From a bacterium (GTDB lineage Bacteria; Sumerlaeota; Sumerlaeia; MVZB01): a DNA stretch of 16,813 nucleotides. The position numbers and the translations under genes are program-made. Position 1 is the stretch's first letter. Each line of letters opens with the position of its first letter. Under the pieces are notes generated by a model. The model made no database searches and had not been told where the DNA came from. It saw only the letters and a program-made list of their open reading frames with translations. Shown one piece after another: positions 7,029 to 13,717 of the stretch. Location: the NCBI GenBank assembly GCA_023480605.1, contig JAMCWS010000435.1, forward strand, positions 1-16,813, in the 5' to 3' direction.

Positions 7029-7381
7029 TGGACGGGAGGTGGGAACCGGAGACTTGGGGTTGTGCCCTTCTCCTGACACGAAACCGTCTTGCGATCAACC
7101 GAATGGTTATGCCATAATGCCGCCCATTCCAGAACAGGGAGTCGCGCCATTGGTCGACACGCCGTTGGAACTACGTTCGGGTGGCGCTGGAAAATACGCG
7201 ATCCTCGCGATAGGCGAAATCATCGCCGGCCGCGTTAATGCGGTCTGAGAGCGGGATGGGAACTTCACGAATCAAAACAAGAGCGACGGCGTGAGTCATG
7301 GATCTAACGCCGTGGGGATCGAACAGAACGTCCGGAAATAAATGTTCCCGCTTCTCGCAAAGGGATTGATCGAGATCCGTC
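7029..7381. other. Intergenic region before the B2 peptidase gene
   Basis: About 350 nt with no convincing gene. I translated it in the forward frames and checked the open reverse-strand frames for a PqqD-like RRE domain (the usual B1 protein that precedes or overlaps B2 in lasso clusters) and found none. A 69-codon frame at 7039-7248 has no ribosome site or domain. The ribosome site for the B2 start at 7382 is also weak. Confidence 0.5.
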
Positions 7382-7819
7382 ATGAGCCGGCTGCGTAAAT
7401 ACATGCGACTGGACCCGGTGGACCGGCGATTGTTGTTTCAGGCATGGGTGCGCCTGGCGGTGGTTCGGTTCGTTCTCCATTTCCTGCCGTTCCGCTGGAC
7501 GAAGGAGAGGCTCTTCCGCGCCTGCCCGGTCGCGGCGTCGCCCAGCGGCGTCTCGGAATATCAAATCATCCGCGCGGTCGACGTGGCCAGCCGTTATCTT
7601 TTTCGGCGGGGCACCTGCCTGACGCGCGCCATCGTCGCGCGCCGGTTGCTTGGTTGCCACGGCCACGCGTCCGAGCTCAGGATCGGCGTCGCGCGCGGCG
7701 ACAGCGGCGCCCTCGAAGCCCACGCCTGGCTCGTGCGCGACGGCCGGATCCTGGTGGGCCGGCTGCCCGACCTGGAGCGATACAAGGAACTGCCGTCGCT
7801 CGGGCGGCACTCCATTTGA
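7382..7819 (+). CDS. Lasso peptide B2-type leader peptidase (transglutaminase-like, McjB C-terminal type)
   Basis: A 145-residue protein of the B2 family, which cuts the leader from a lasso precursor. The N-terminal region (LDPVDRRLLFQAWVRLAVVRFVLHFLPFR) has the amphipathic helices usual before the papain-like fold. The putative catalytic residues are C79 in GTCLTRA, H114 in LEAHAWLV, and an Asp just after (D120 in VRDGRI). RLLGCHGHASELRIGV (88-103) is the conserved strand before the His motif. Length fits stand-alone B2 proteins, so the RRE (B1) half is not fused to it and none is visible nearby. The precursor and cyclase lie 2.5 kb downstream on the same strand, separated by an opposite-strand gene, which is an unusual arrangement. 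The ATG at 7382 lacks a strong ribosome site; an ATG at 7403 is possible. Confidence 0.88.
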   Translation: MSRLRKYMRLDPVDRRLLFQAWVRLAVVRFVLHFLPFRWTKERLFRACPVAASPSGVSEYQIIRAVDVASRYLFRRGTCLTRAIVARRLLGCHGHASELRIGVARGDSGALEAHAWLVRDGRILVGRLPDLERYKELPSLGRHSI

Positions 7820-8071
7820 CACGCGGCTTGGCGGCATGGGCTTGATATCCTGCGGTGACCATAAACGGCGAGGGGAGATTCGAATGCCCCCGGATCCGAG
7901 CTTGGCTTCGCCGCTTCTTAAGGCAACCGTATAGGTTTGGATGCCCAAGCCACATTTCGAACGTGGCACGGCGCCAGTAACAACCACCGGTTGATTTCAG
8001 ACGGACATCTTGGACCGCCTGCCAATGACCGGTCCGCGATGGCGGACTCCCGTATCGCTATTGGCGCATTC

Positions 8072-9445
8072 TCACTGATATTCGTTCCATTTAGCCGCGC
8101 CTGTTTTGCTTTCCTCCAAAGGCATGGGTGCCGCGGCAGGCGCCGGAGCCGCGCTGAGGAGTGGCGTGATGGTGGGTGTCGGGGTTGGCGTTGGTGTGGG
8201 AGTAGGAGCGGGCGTGGGATCCGGATTCGGGTCGTATCTCAGAATCCCGCCGGTTGCGTTTGACAAAGCGGAAGGATCGCATCCCAAGCCGAAGTAAAAA
8301 ATGCCGTTCGTGAATTCGAAAGAGCGGGCGAAGGTGTCGGTATTGAACCGGAAATCCTCGGTCCAATGAACCAGGTCGCTCGTGGAACTGACGGTGACCA
8401 CATTCTGGCTCTTGCCCGAGATGGCCCTGCCCAAAACGTAACAACGCCCATTATCGGCGAGTAGTATGTCATAGGGCATGGCGTTGCCGGTCAGCGTGAT
8501 CGAACGCGCGTCCGTGAGCGCCGTCGCGGCGTAAAGCCCCTGAGGACGCCACTGATGGTCATTGAGCGGGGTGGCGCCGATATACAGCAATTCCGCGCCG
8601 AAGTTGACCGGACGGACAACGCGGATGTTCGAACCGCGAAAACCGGGAAACAGGCGGATCGACACGGCCGGATCGACGATGGTTGCCATGTCTCCCCCCT
8701 CGTATCGCATGATTTGGCATAAAAGAGCCTTGCCTTTCGTCCCAATGGGATTCTGGCGAATCCAGATCGTGCCGGATGCATAGAGCCCGCCGTTCAGGGT
8801 GAAGAGCGTATATAGCCTTTGCGGATCGCAATACGGGTAGTCGACGCGCTCGCTACGGATCACGGTGTCCCGCCAGTTCTGGCCGTCCGATGAAATCCGT
8901 AACGAGACGTAATCCGTGACTCCCAGCGCAACGGCCCAGATATCTCCATGACGGGTTATGTCGTAGCAATGGTAAAAAAATTTGTTGGCGGCGTGGACCG
9001 TCCAAGCGCCGCTATCGAGGGTATAATACAACTGGTTGCCCGAGCCGCGGGGATCATGGCCGGGTATGCAAAGACGGTCGTTCAGTATGTGGAATTTTTC
9101 GATCTGCTCTTCCTGGACGGTAAACTGTTTTACGAATTGTCTGGAGGTAAGGTCATAATACCACACATCGGCGGGACCGGCGTTGGGCATCGGATTATAA
9201 TTGGAGCTGTTTCCGCCGCCCAGATAGATCCGATTGCCAAGGGCCTGCATATCCCAGACGTTGCGGGCGTAAACCGAATCGCCGGAAGGATATCGCGCCG
9301 CCATGGGATTGCCCAGCAGTTCGACGCGCGAGGTGACGTCGAGCCCGTGGGCGAGTATGCACCCGCAAGACAGGCACATTGTCAGAAAGATCATGCGCAG
9401 GTGGGCAAAGATCTGCGGAAGGCGCGGAAAGTTGGTTTCGGGCAT
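8072..9445 (-). CDS. Exported propeller-like protein with a Pro-Thr repeat tail
   Basis: A 457-residue protein of unknown function on the strand opposite the lasso-type genes. A short N-terminal region is followed by a hydrophobic signal stretch (MIFLTMCLSCGCILAHG, residues 18-34) with Cys residues, so secretion or lipoprotein anchoring is likely. The body has recurring strands such as GNRIYLGGGN, DVWYYDLTSRQF, QLYYTLDSGAW, LRISSDGQNW and GIFYFGLGC, with Asp-box-like SSDGQNW, which points to a kelch, sialidase or other propeller fold. A low-complexity linker of PT and TP dipeptides follows (coded at about 8175-8232), then an Ala-Pro-rich tail. The start is weakly supported: TAAGG lies 10 nt before the ATG at 9445, and the next ATG at 9394 has none. 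Its place between the lasso B2 gene and the precursor raises the chance of a functional link, but none is shown. Confidence 0.75.
   Translation of the reverse strand: MPETNFPRLPQIFAHLRMIFLTMCLSCGCILAHGLDVTSRVELLGNPMAARYPSGDSVYARNVWDMQALGNRIYLGGGNSSNYNPMPNAGPADVWYYDLTSRQFVKQFTVQEEQIEKFHILNDRLCIPGHDPRGSGNQLYYTLDSGAWTVHAANKFFYHCYDITRHGDIWAVALGVTDYVSLRISSDGQNWRDTVIRSERVDYPYCDPQRLYTLFTLNGGLYASGTIWIRQNPIGTKGKALLCQIMRYEGGDMATIVDPAVSIRLFPGFRGSNIRVVRPVNFGAELLYIGATPLNDHQWRPQGLYAATALTDARSITLTGNAMPYDILLADNGRCYVLGRAISGKSQNVVTVSSTSDLVHWTEDFRFNTDTFARSFEFTNGIFYFGLGCDPSALSNATGGILRYDPNPDPTPAPTPTPTPTPTPTITPLLSAAPAPAAAPMPLEESKTGAAKWNEYQ
8175..8232 (-). repeat. Pro-Thr dipeptide low-complexity tract inside the propeller gene
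   Basis: Six to seven near-identical 6-bp units (on the plus strand of the form GGTGTN or GGCGTN) encode PTPTPTPT in the minus-strand protein. Such tracts make flexible extracellular linkers and can vary in length by slippage. Confidence 0.7.
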
Positions 9446-9967
9446 CGATTTGTGGCCTTAATCGCGGACTCGACTGATGGTTGTTCGCGCAACTTCCAAT
9501 ACCTTGGTGACGCGCACAACCCATTGCGCATCCTCATCGGCACTTAGCGCAATTAGGTGAAGAATGTACGCCATTCCTGGACGGTCTGTCACATGGATTG
9601 GGCATTTTGGCCGTTTTCAGAGTGTGCCGTAGTGATACGCCTTGGCTGGATAATAGGGGGATTCGGCTTCATCGTATACGTAACTCCAGTTACAACAGTC
9701 ATCCGGCATCGAATCCGAAATTTGGGCGTTCTCGCGCTGAACGATGAGCGTCAATCGGTTGGCGCATAGGCTTGATGCTGACGGGGATGGGTGCAATCGT
9801 AATCAGGCCCCATGGCGAGATGAATTACCTGGGACCGTCGTGGCCTGCGTCGAAGCGATTATGAACCGGAGGGTGCTGAACCGGCGGGCATCAGGGTGGT
9901 GGATCACGGTCGCCACCCAAACACCGTAAAACTCGCCGGCTGAACGTAATTGACATGAGAATTGTTA
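9446..9967. other. Intergenic region upstream of the precursor promoter
   Basis: About 520 nt separate the propeller start from the sigma-54-like element. Two open frames of 60-70 codons (9557-9769 and 9744-9929) lack ribosome sites and recognisable features. As the region just upstream of a sigma-54-like promoter, it is where enhancer sites for an activator would be expected. A TTGACA at 9950-9955 has no matching -10 box. Confidence 0.4.
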
Positions 9968-9983
9968 TGGCACAAACATTGCT
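9968..9983 (+). promoter_or_regulatory. Sigma-54-like -24/-12 promoter for the lasso-type precursor
   Basis: TGGCACAAACATTGCT matches the sigma-54 consensus TGGCACGnnnnTTGCW at every defined position except G7, with GG (9969-9970) and GC (9981-9982) exactly 10 nt apart. A T-tract follows directly. Start of transcription would be near 9994, giving a leader of about 280 nt before the precursor ATG. It needs an enhancer-binding AAA+ activator, which is not in the window. Confidence 0.65.
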
Positions 9984-10070
9984 TTTTTTACGTTCTCACA
10001 CGACGTATGCGGGAAGTCAAGATGGAGGAAGGGAATCCATATATCGTGCTGTAATTATTAGTGATGTGGC

Positions 10071-10100
10071 CGATTCGTCGCATCTTCCCGCATCGAATCG
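10071..10100 (+). repeat. 7-bp inverted repeat in the precursor leader
   Basis: CGATTCG (10071-10077) and CGAATCG (10094-10100) are perfect inverted copies around 16 nt. In the predicted mRNA they could form a stem just before the longer hairpin at 10116-10151. Confidence 0.4.
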
Positions 10101-10115
10101 AGCAACATATTGAGT

Positions 10116-10151
10116 TGCATTTCATTTCACATTCGGTGAAACGAAATTGCA
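10116..10151 (+). promoter_or_regulatory. Long hairpin in the 5' leader of the lasso-type precursor
   Basis: TGCATTTCATTTCAC (10116-10130) pairs with GTGAAACGAAATTGCA (10136-10151) around a 5-nt loop: 14 base pairs, one A-C mismatch and one bulged T. It lies in the predicted leader about 120 nt before the start codon. It may be a regulatory RNA stem, an mRNA stabiliser, or a palindromic protein-binding site on DNA. Confidence 0.6.
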
Positions 10152-10272
10152 GCAGTGGTAAAAAAATACTCTTCCGTCTGAGAAAGGATAGTAATCCACG
10201 GCCAAACAGGATCGGCCTTCGCGATAGATGCGAACTAAAGGTACTCATACGAGGTCGGGAAAGAAGGCGAAC

Positions 10273-10473
10273 ATGAAAATCTGGCAGAAGCCCACGTTAC
10301 GCGTGTTTGGGTCGGTGGAGGAGATCACCCGGACGAACGATTGCGGCGGAACGGGCAGCACGGGGGTGGGTAAGTGCCCCGGACCGGGTGACGGGTACAG
10401 CGACCCGAATGCGACGCAATGCCCTTATGGCACCTGGAAAAAAGCCGACGGTTCGTGCGCGCCCATTAGTTGA
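10273..10473 (+). CDS. Lasso-type RiPP precursor with a cysteine-containing non-canonical core
   Basis: A 66-residue peptide beginning MKIWQKPTLRVFGSVEEITR. Residues 4-19 fit the lasso leader motif YxxPxLxxxGxxxxxT exactly, with W4 for Tyr, then P7, L9, G13 and T19; this is the stretch an RRE protein binds in known systems. With T19 at position -2, the core would be T21 to S66, 46 residues, which is long. It has no Asp or Glu at positions 7-9, the usual ring acceptor, only D3. It holds four Cys (24, 35, 50, 62) and many Gly, Pro and Asp. An eight-residue ring from G33 to D40 is possible only if cleavage were far from the usual site. The ATG at 10273 follows an AAGAAGG ribosome site. A B2 peptidase lies upstream and a cyclase 346 nt downstream, which supports the RiPP role; the mature product cannot be predicted. 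Confidence 0.82.
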   Translation: MKIWQKPTLRVFGSVEEITRTNDCGGTGSTGVGKCPGPGDGYSDPNATQCPYGTWKKADGSCAPIS

Positions 10474-10580
10474 TGGCGAACGTTGGCGGGTCGGCTGGCG
10501 TTCGAGTGGTTTACGCTGAATCAAGCGCGGCGCCGGGCATGGCGCCGATTAAAATAACGCGACCGCGCCAAGAGATATAA
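10473..10580 (+). CDS. Small ORF coupled to the precursor stop, hypothetical
   Basis: A 35-codon frame (MANVGGSAGVRVVYAESSAA... ending in RPRQEI) starts at an ATG that shares one base with the precursor TGA (TGATG), the classic geometry for translational coupling. It ends in TAA at 10578-10580, directly followed by a strong GGAGG with no properly spaced gene behind it. No domain, membrane segment or similarity was recognised. It may be a real accessory peptide, or chance. A hairpin (10528-10547) lies within it. Confidence 0.25.
   Translation: MANVGGSAGVRVVYAESSAAPGMAPIKITRPRQEI
10528..10547 (+). terminator. GC-rich hairpin between precursor and cyclase genes
   Basis: CGGCGCC (10528-10534) and GGCGCCG (10541-10547) form a 7-bp all-GC stem with a 6-nt loop, followed by ATTAAAAT rather than a T-tract. 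It may partly terminate or process the precursor mRNA so that precursor exceeds cyclase, as is common in RiPP operons. Confidence 0.35.
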
Positions 10581-10614
10581 GGAGGAATGAATTTCGCTGT
10601 TTTTGGGTCAATTT

Positions 10615-10623
10615 TGCTATACT
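10615..10623 (+). promoter_or_regulatory. Possible extended -10 promoter for the cyclase gene
   Basis: TGCTATACT fits the extended -10 pattern TGnTATAAT with one mismatch. There is no good -35 box 16-18 nt upstream. It would give the cyclase its own start near 10630, independent of the sigma-54-like promoter. Confidence 0.3.
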
Positions 10624-10819
10624 GACCTGCCTGTATGTCGCTGCCGTCCCCATTAAACTCCGTTTTTTCGCGTCAATAACCTGCCTGGATTACAGTCCGA
10701 TTCCGTTTTTACCGTTGCACAAATGATATTCGGTTCCCAAACGCCACGTCCGGCCTAAAACTGAAGTTGCGGGTGTCCCGCCGGCCGCATAAAGTGATGT
10801 CAACCGGAGGATATGGCCG

Positions 10820-12730
10820 ATGAGCGGCATCGTGGGCGTTGTCCAGCGCGTGGACCGGTGCGTGGATCCCGACCTGCCCGCGCGGATGCTGGAGCGCCTG
10901 CCCTGGCGCCGGATCGACGGCGCGGCCGCCTGGGCCCAGGGGCCGGCCGGATTGGGGCACGGCCGCTTTGCCACCTGCCCCGAAGCCCTTCACGAAAAAC
11001 TCCTCCTGGCGAACAACACGGGAACGGCCGTGCTGACGGCCGACGCCCGGATCGACAACCGAAACGAGCTGTCCGCGGCCTTGTTCGGCGGTTCGAGTCC
11101 GCATCGCGAGATCACGGACGGCGAGTTGATATTAGCGGCATGGGAAAAATGGGGGGAGGATTGCGCCGGCCACTTGCTGGGCGACTTCGCCTTCGCCATC
11201 TGGGACGCCACCCGGCGCCGGCTTTTTTGCGCACGCGACCACAGCGGCGTCCATCCGCTGGTTTATTACGCTTCGCCGGACCTGTTCGCCTTCGCTTCGG
11301 AGATCGGCGCCCTGTGGGCCGTCCCCGGCATTCCGCGCCGCCTGAACGAGACGCGGGTGGCCGACTTCCTGGCCGCCTTCTACGAGGACAAATCGGCGAC
11401 GTTTTACCGCGACATTTACCGCCTGCCCCCGGCGCACATCCTGACGGCGACCACGGATAACGTGACGGTGCGCCGTTATTGGGCCCTTGATCCCACCCGC
11501 GAACTCCGTCTGCCAACCGACCGCGATTACGTCGAGCACTTTCGGGCGACGTTCACCGAGGCCGTCCGTTGCCGAACGCACTGCCAGGCGCCCGTCGCGG
11601 CCGAACTGAGCGGCGGGCTCGATTCATCTTCGATCGCCTGCGTCGCCCGCCGGGCGCTCCGTGAGGGCCGGGGGCGCGAACTGCACACGATCACGGCCGT
11701 TTTCCCGAGCCTGGCCGACGACCACCCCCACCTCGACGACGGGCGATACGTCAGCCAGGTCACCGGACTCGATGGCGTCATCCCTCACGAAGTTCAGGTG
11801 GACAACTTGAATCCCCTGAATCGGGCCCTGGGGAGCCTGGACGAACACTTGAATATACCCAACCTGTTCATGTTTCAGGAATTTTTCGCGCGGGCGGCCG
11901 GCCAGGGGGCGCGCGTCCTGCTGAGCGGCCATGACGGCGATTCGACGGTATCCAACGGGCTTGAATACCTGCGCTGGCTGGCCCGGTCGGGACGCTGGCC
12001 ACGCCTGTGGTCGGAGGCGTCGGCCCTGGCCCGGGCCCAGGGCGGACGGAGGCGCGCCGCCCTCTGGTTCTGCTGGGTGCACGGGCTTCGCCCCGCCATT
12101 CCCGATTTCGCGAGGAATGCGTGGCGCTTTACAATGCGCCGTCCGAAGTCCGGGGTTCAGTATTTCAGGGGGGTGATACGGCAGGATTTCGCCCGGCGAA
12201 CGGGCTTGGAGGAACGGCTGGCGGGACTGGCGAGCGAGCCGCTAGGCGGAAAGCCGACCATCCGGGACGGCCACCTGGCGGCGATTACGAGCGGATTACA
12301 CTTATGCGCGATGGAGGGGAGCAACGCGCTGGCGTCGAGGGCCGGCGTCGAGCACCGTTATCCTTTCTACGACCGGCGATTGATCGAGCTTTGCCTGGCC
12401 CTGCCCCTCTCGCTCATATTGCGGGGAGGGCGGACGCGCCATATTTTTCGTGAGGCGATGACGGGCATGGTTCCGCAAGGGATTCTCGACCGGCTGGACA
12501 AGACGGACATGAGCGCGAATTTTTGTTATCGGTTGCTCGCCGCCGGGCGACCGGCGATCGAGCGTTTTTTATATACCGAACCCGACCTGATCGCCCCCTA
12601 CGTCGACCTGGAGTCGGTGCGCGGCGCCTGGGAGCGATTCCAATCCGATCCGTTCCGGCGTATCAGCGATTCGATGCGCGTTTACTTCGCCGCAAGCCTG
12701 GGGGTATGGCTGAACGAAATGGATTTATAG
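10820..12730 (+). CDS. Lasso cyclase-type asparagine synthetase homologue
   Basis: A 636-residue two-domain protein of the asparagine synthetase B family. The N-terminal half (1-205) has the class II glutamine amidotransferase fold (MSGIVGVVQ, RIDNRNEL, GDFAFAIWDA, CARDHSGVHPL), but the nucleophile Cys2 is Ser2, so glutaminase activity should be lost, as in lasso cyclases of the McjC type. The C-terminal half has the ATP-pyrophosphatase loop SGGLDS (264-269), the second nucleotide motif SGHDGD (370-375) and the RYPFYDRRLIELCLALP signature near 513-530. In lasso systems this enzyme activates an Asp or Glu side chain with ATP and joins it to the new N-terminus. GGAGG at 10806-10810 lies 9 nt before the ATG. 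It follows the lasso-type precursor on the same strand. Because the precursor lacks a normal acceptor, the chemistry could differ. A role in amidating another substrate is the alternative. Confidence 0.9.
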   Translation: MSGIVGVVQRVDRCVDPDLPARMLERLPWRRIDGAAAWAQGPAGLGHGRFATCPEALHEKLLLANNTGTAVLTADARIDNRNELSAALFGGSSPHREITDGELILAAWEKWGEDCAGHLLGDFAFAIWDATRRRLFCARDHSGVHPLVYYASPDLFAFASEIGALWAVPGIPRRLNETRVADFLAAFYEDKSATFYRDIYRLPPAHILTATTDNVTVRRYWALDPTRELRLPTDRDYVEHFRATFTEAVRCRTHCQAPVAAELSGGLDSSSIACVARRALREGRGRELHTITAVFPSLADDHPHLDDGRYVSQVTGLDGVIPHEVQVDNLNPLNRALGSLDEHLNIPNLFMFQEFFARAAGQGARVLLSGHDGDSTVSNGLEYLRWLARSGRWPRLWSEASALARAQGGRRRAALWFCWVHGLRPAIPDFARNAWRFTMRRPKSGVQYFRGVIRQDFARRTGLEERLAGLASEPLGGKPTIRDGHLAAITSGLHLCAMEGSNALASRAGVEHRYPFYDRRLIELCLALPLSLILRGGRTRHIFREAMTGMVPQGILDRLDKTDMSANFCYRLLAAGRPAIERFLYTEPDLIAPYVDLESVRGAWERFQSDPFRRISDSMRVYFAASLGVWLNEMDL

Positions 12731-12811
12731 AAACGGAACGGGCGGGAATTTATTGAAAAAATGATCCATCTGCCACGAAATCACATCGAGCGACCAAGTA
12801 GCAACCAAGAT

Positions 12812-12960
12812 ATAACCGCTGAGACACCGAGGCGCGAAGTAAACCAGTCATCCCGGTATTATGAAACAGTCTGTTTGGAGTTCAAGCTTCAGATTGATAC
12901 CCGGAAAAACGGCGCTACACAAAGACCCACGAAGGACACACGAAGCGCCACGAAGAAGAT
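12812..12960. repeat. Dispersed-repeat cluster after the cyclase gene
   Basis: Three repeat words lie together: ACCGCTGAGACACCGAGGCG (about 12818-12837), related to the palindromic element at 4498-4578; a 25-bp copy (12876-12900) inverted relative to 4587-4611 with one mismatch; and a run of CACGAAG/CACAAAG-type words (about 12916-12955). The last resembles the GGACACGAAGG repeats scattered through many environmental bacterial genomes. No gene was seen here. Confidence 0.65.
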
Positions 12961-13050
12961 AACGGGCATTATTGAGTACATTTGACTTCTGCACATAATC
13001 TTGCCAGAAAAAAAAGAAGTTGACCGATAAGTAGGATGGAAAACAGCAAT

Positions 13051-13075
13051 AAAACCGATATTATCCGGTTTTTTT
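13051..13075. terminator. Bidirectional intrinsic terminator between convergent genes
   Basis: AAAACCG (13051-13057) and CGGTTTT (13066-13072) form a 7-bp stem with an 8-nt loop, and three more T follow. On the minus strand the same stem is followed by a TTTTATT-type tail. It lies between the cyclase (plus) and the MauE-like gene (minus), where it can stop both transcripts. Confidence 0.7.
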
Positions 13076-13135
13076 CCGCCCGGAAAGCTCAGTAACCGAT
13101 ATTATCCGGCTTTTTTCGCCCGGGAAGTTCAGTCG
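13054..13135. repeat. Two tandem 41-bp units containing the terminator core
   Basis: Units at 13054-13094 and 13095-13135 share ACCGATATTATCCGG, a T-tract, CGCCCGG and AAG.TCAGT with a few substitutions. The second unit has lost the perfect stem (GGC in place of GGT). The terminator appears to have been duplicated. Confidence 0.7.
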
Positions 13136-13186
13136 GCCTGGCGATTGGGCGGGGAAGGGAGGAAGAAAGCGCGCGGGGGTGGCGGG

Positions 13187-13717
13187 TCAGGGGCGATCGG
13201 CGCGGGTGACAGCGTCCCGGGCGTCCGGCGCCTGAGGAGGGGCGGCGGAGGCCGCGGCAGGGGGGGCGGGGCGCCTGAACGCCAGCCAAAACGCGCCGGC
13301 CGCGGCCAGCGTGATGCCGAAAGTCCGCAGCAGCGTCGTCTGGCCGACTATGTGCTCGGCGTCGGTTCCGAAACAGCCGCAATTGATCTTGAGGTCGTTC
13401 CAGACGGCCGAACCTTGAACGAACAGGAACAGGCCGCCCAAGGCGACCGCTCCCAGCAGCGCCGCCGGCGGGAAAAGGCCCGCCAGGAGCGCGAGGCCCA
13501 ACAGCAATTCGAACCAGGGCAGTACGACGGCAACGGCCAATCCCACGGCGGGGCCGGTGAGTTCATAAGCATAAACGCCGGCCAGGAAATCGTAAGGCCG
13601 GATGATCTTCACGAAACCGCTGTAGACGAAAACCACGCCCAGCGCCAGGCGCACGGCCAGGATGAAGCCGGCGGCCAGCCGGGGGCGGCTAATGAGGGCG
13701 ATCGGCGGGCGTTTCAC
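13187..13717 (-). CDS. MauE/DoxX-like membrane protein with a CxC motif
   Basis: A 176-residue inner-membrane protein with four predicted membrane segments, at about 14-34, 53-75, 77-102 and 128-147. The family features are GVVFVYSGFVKIIRPYDF near the first segment and INCGCFGT (111-118) with the Cys pair C113 and C115. This is the MauE/DoxX redox-associated type, which in methylamine utilisation and related systems helps form or supply disulfides. The Ala-Pro-rich tail (148-170) is probably disordered. The reading frame overlaps the end of the upstream isomerase gene by 29 nt when started at the GTG at 13717, which is the best candidate since no ATG fits; a TTG at 13723 is possible. Overlap implies translational coupling. 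Its partner here is unknown. Confidence 0.8.
   Translation of the reverse strand: MKRPPIALISRPRLAAGFILAVRLALGVVFVYSGFVKIIRPYDFLAGVYAYELTGPAVGLAVAVVLPWFELLLGLALLAGLFPPAALLGAVALGGLFLFVQGSAVWNDLKINCGCFGTDAEHIVGQTTLLRTFGITLAAAGAFWLAFRRPAPPAAASAAPPQAPDARDAVTRADRP

Noticed and set aside
6102..7079. A 325-codon minus-strand open frame
   Set aside because: It mirrors the transaldolase gene, whose signature motifs and ribosome site are clear on the plus strand.
9557..9769. A 70-codon hydrophobic frame considered as a small membrane or immunity protein
   Set aside because: Its start would be GTG without a ribosome site, and no conserved feature was seen. Chance is the simpler explanation.
9950..9978. 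TTGACA at 9950-9955 considered as a sigma-70 promoter for the precursor
   Set aside because: The hexamer 17 nt downstream (CAAACA) is a poor -10 box, whereas the overlapping sigma-54-like element fits closely.
10061..10276. A 71-codon frame in the precursor leader, considered as a possible missing RRE/B1 protein
   Set aside because: No PqqD-like pattern, no ribosome site, and it runs through the strong leader hairpin and overlaps the precursor start.
13054..13135. Tandem repeats considered as a CRISPR array
   Set aside because: Only two adjacent units with no spacers; the unit is a terminator-type stem with a T-tract.
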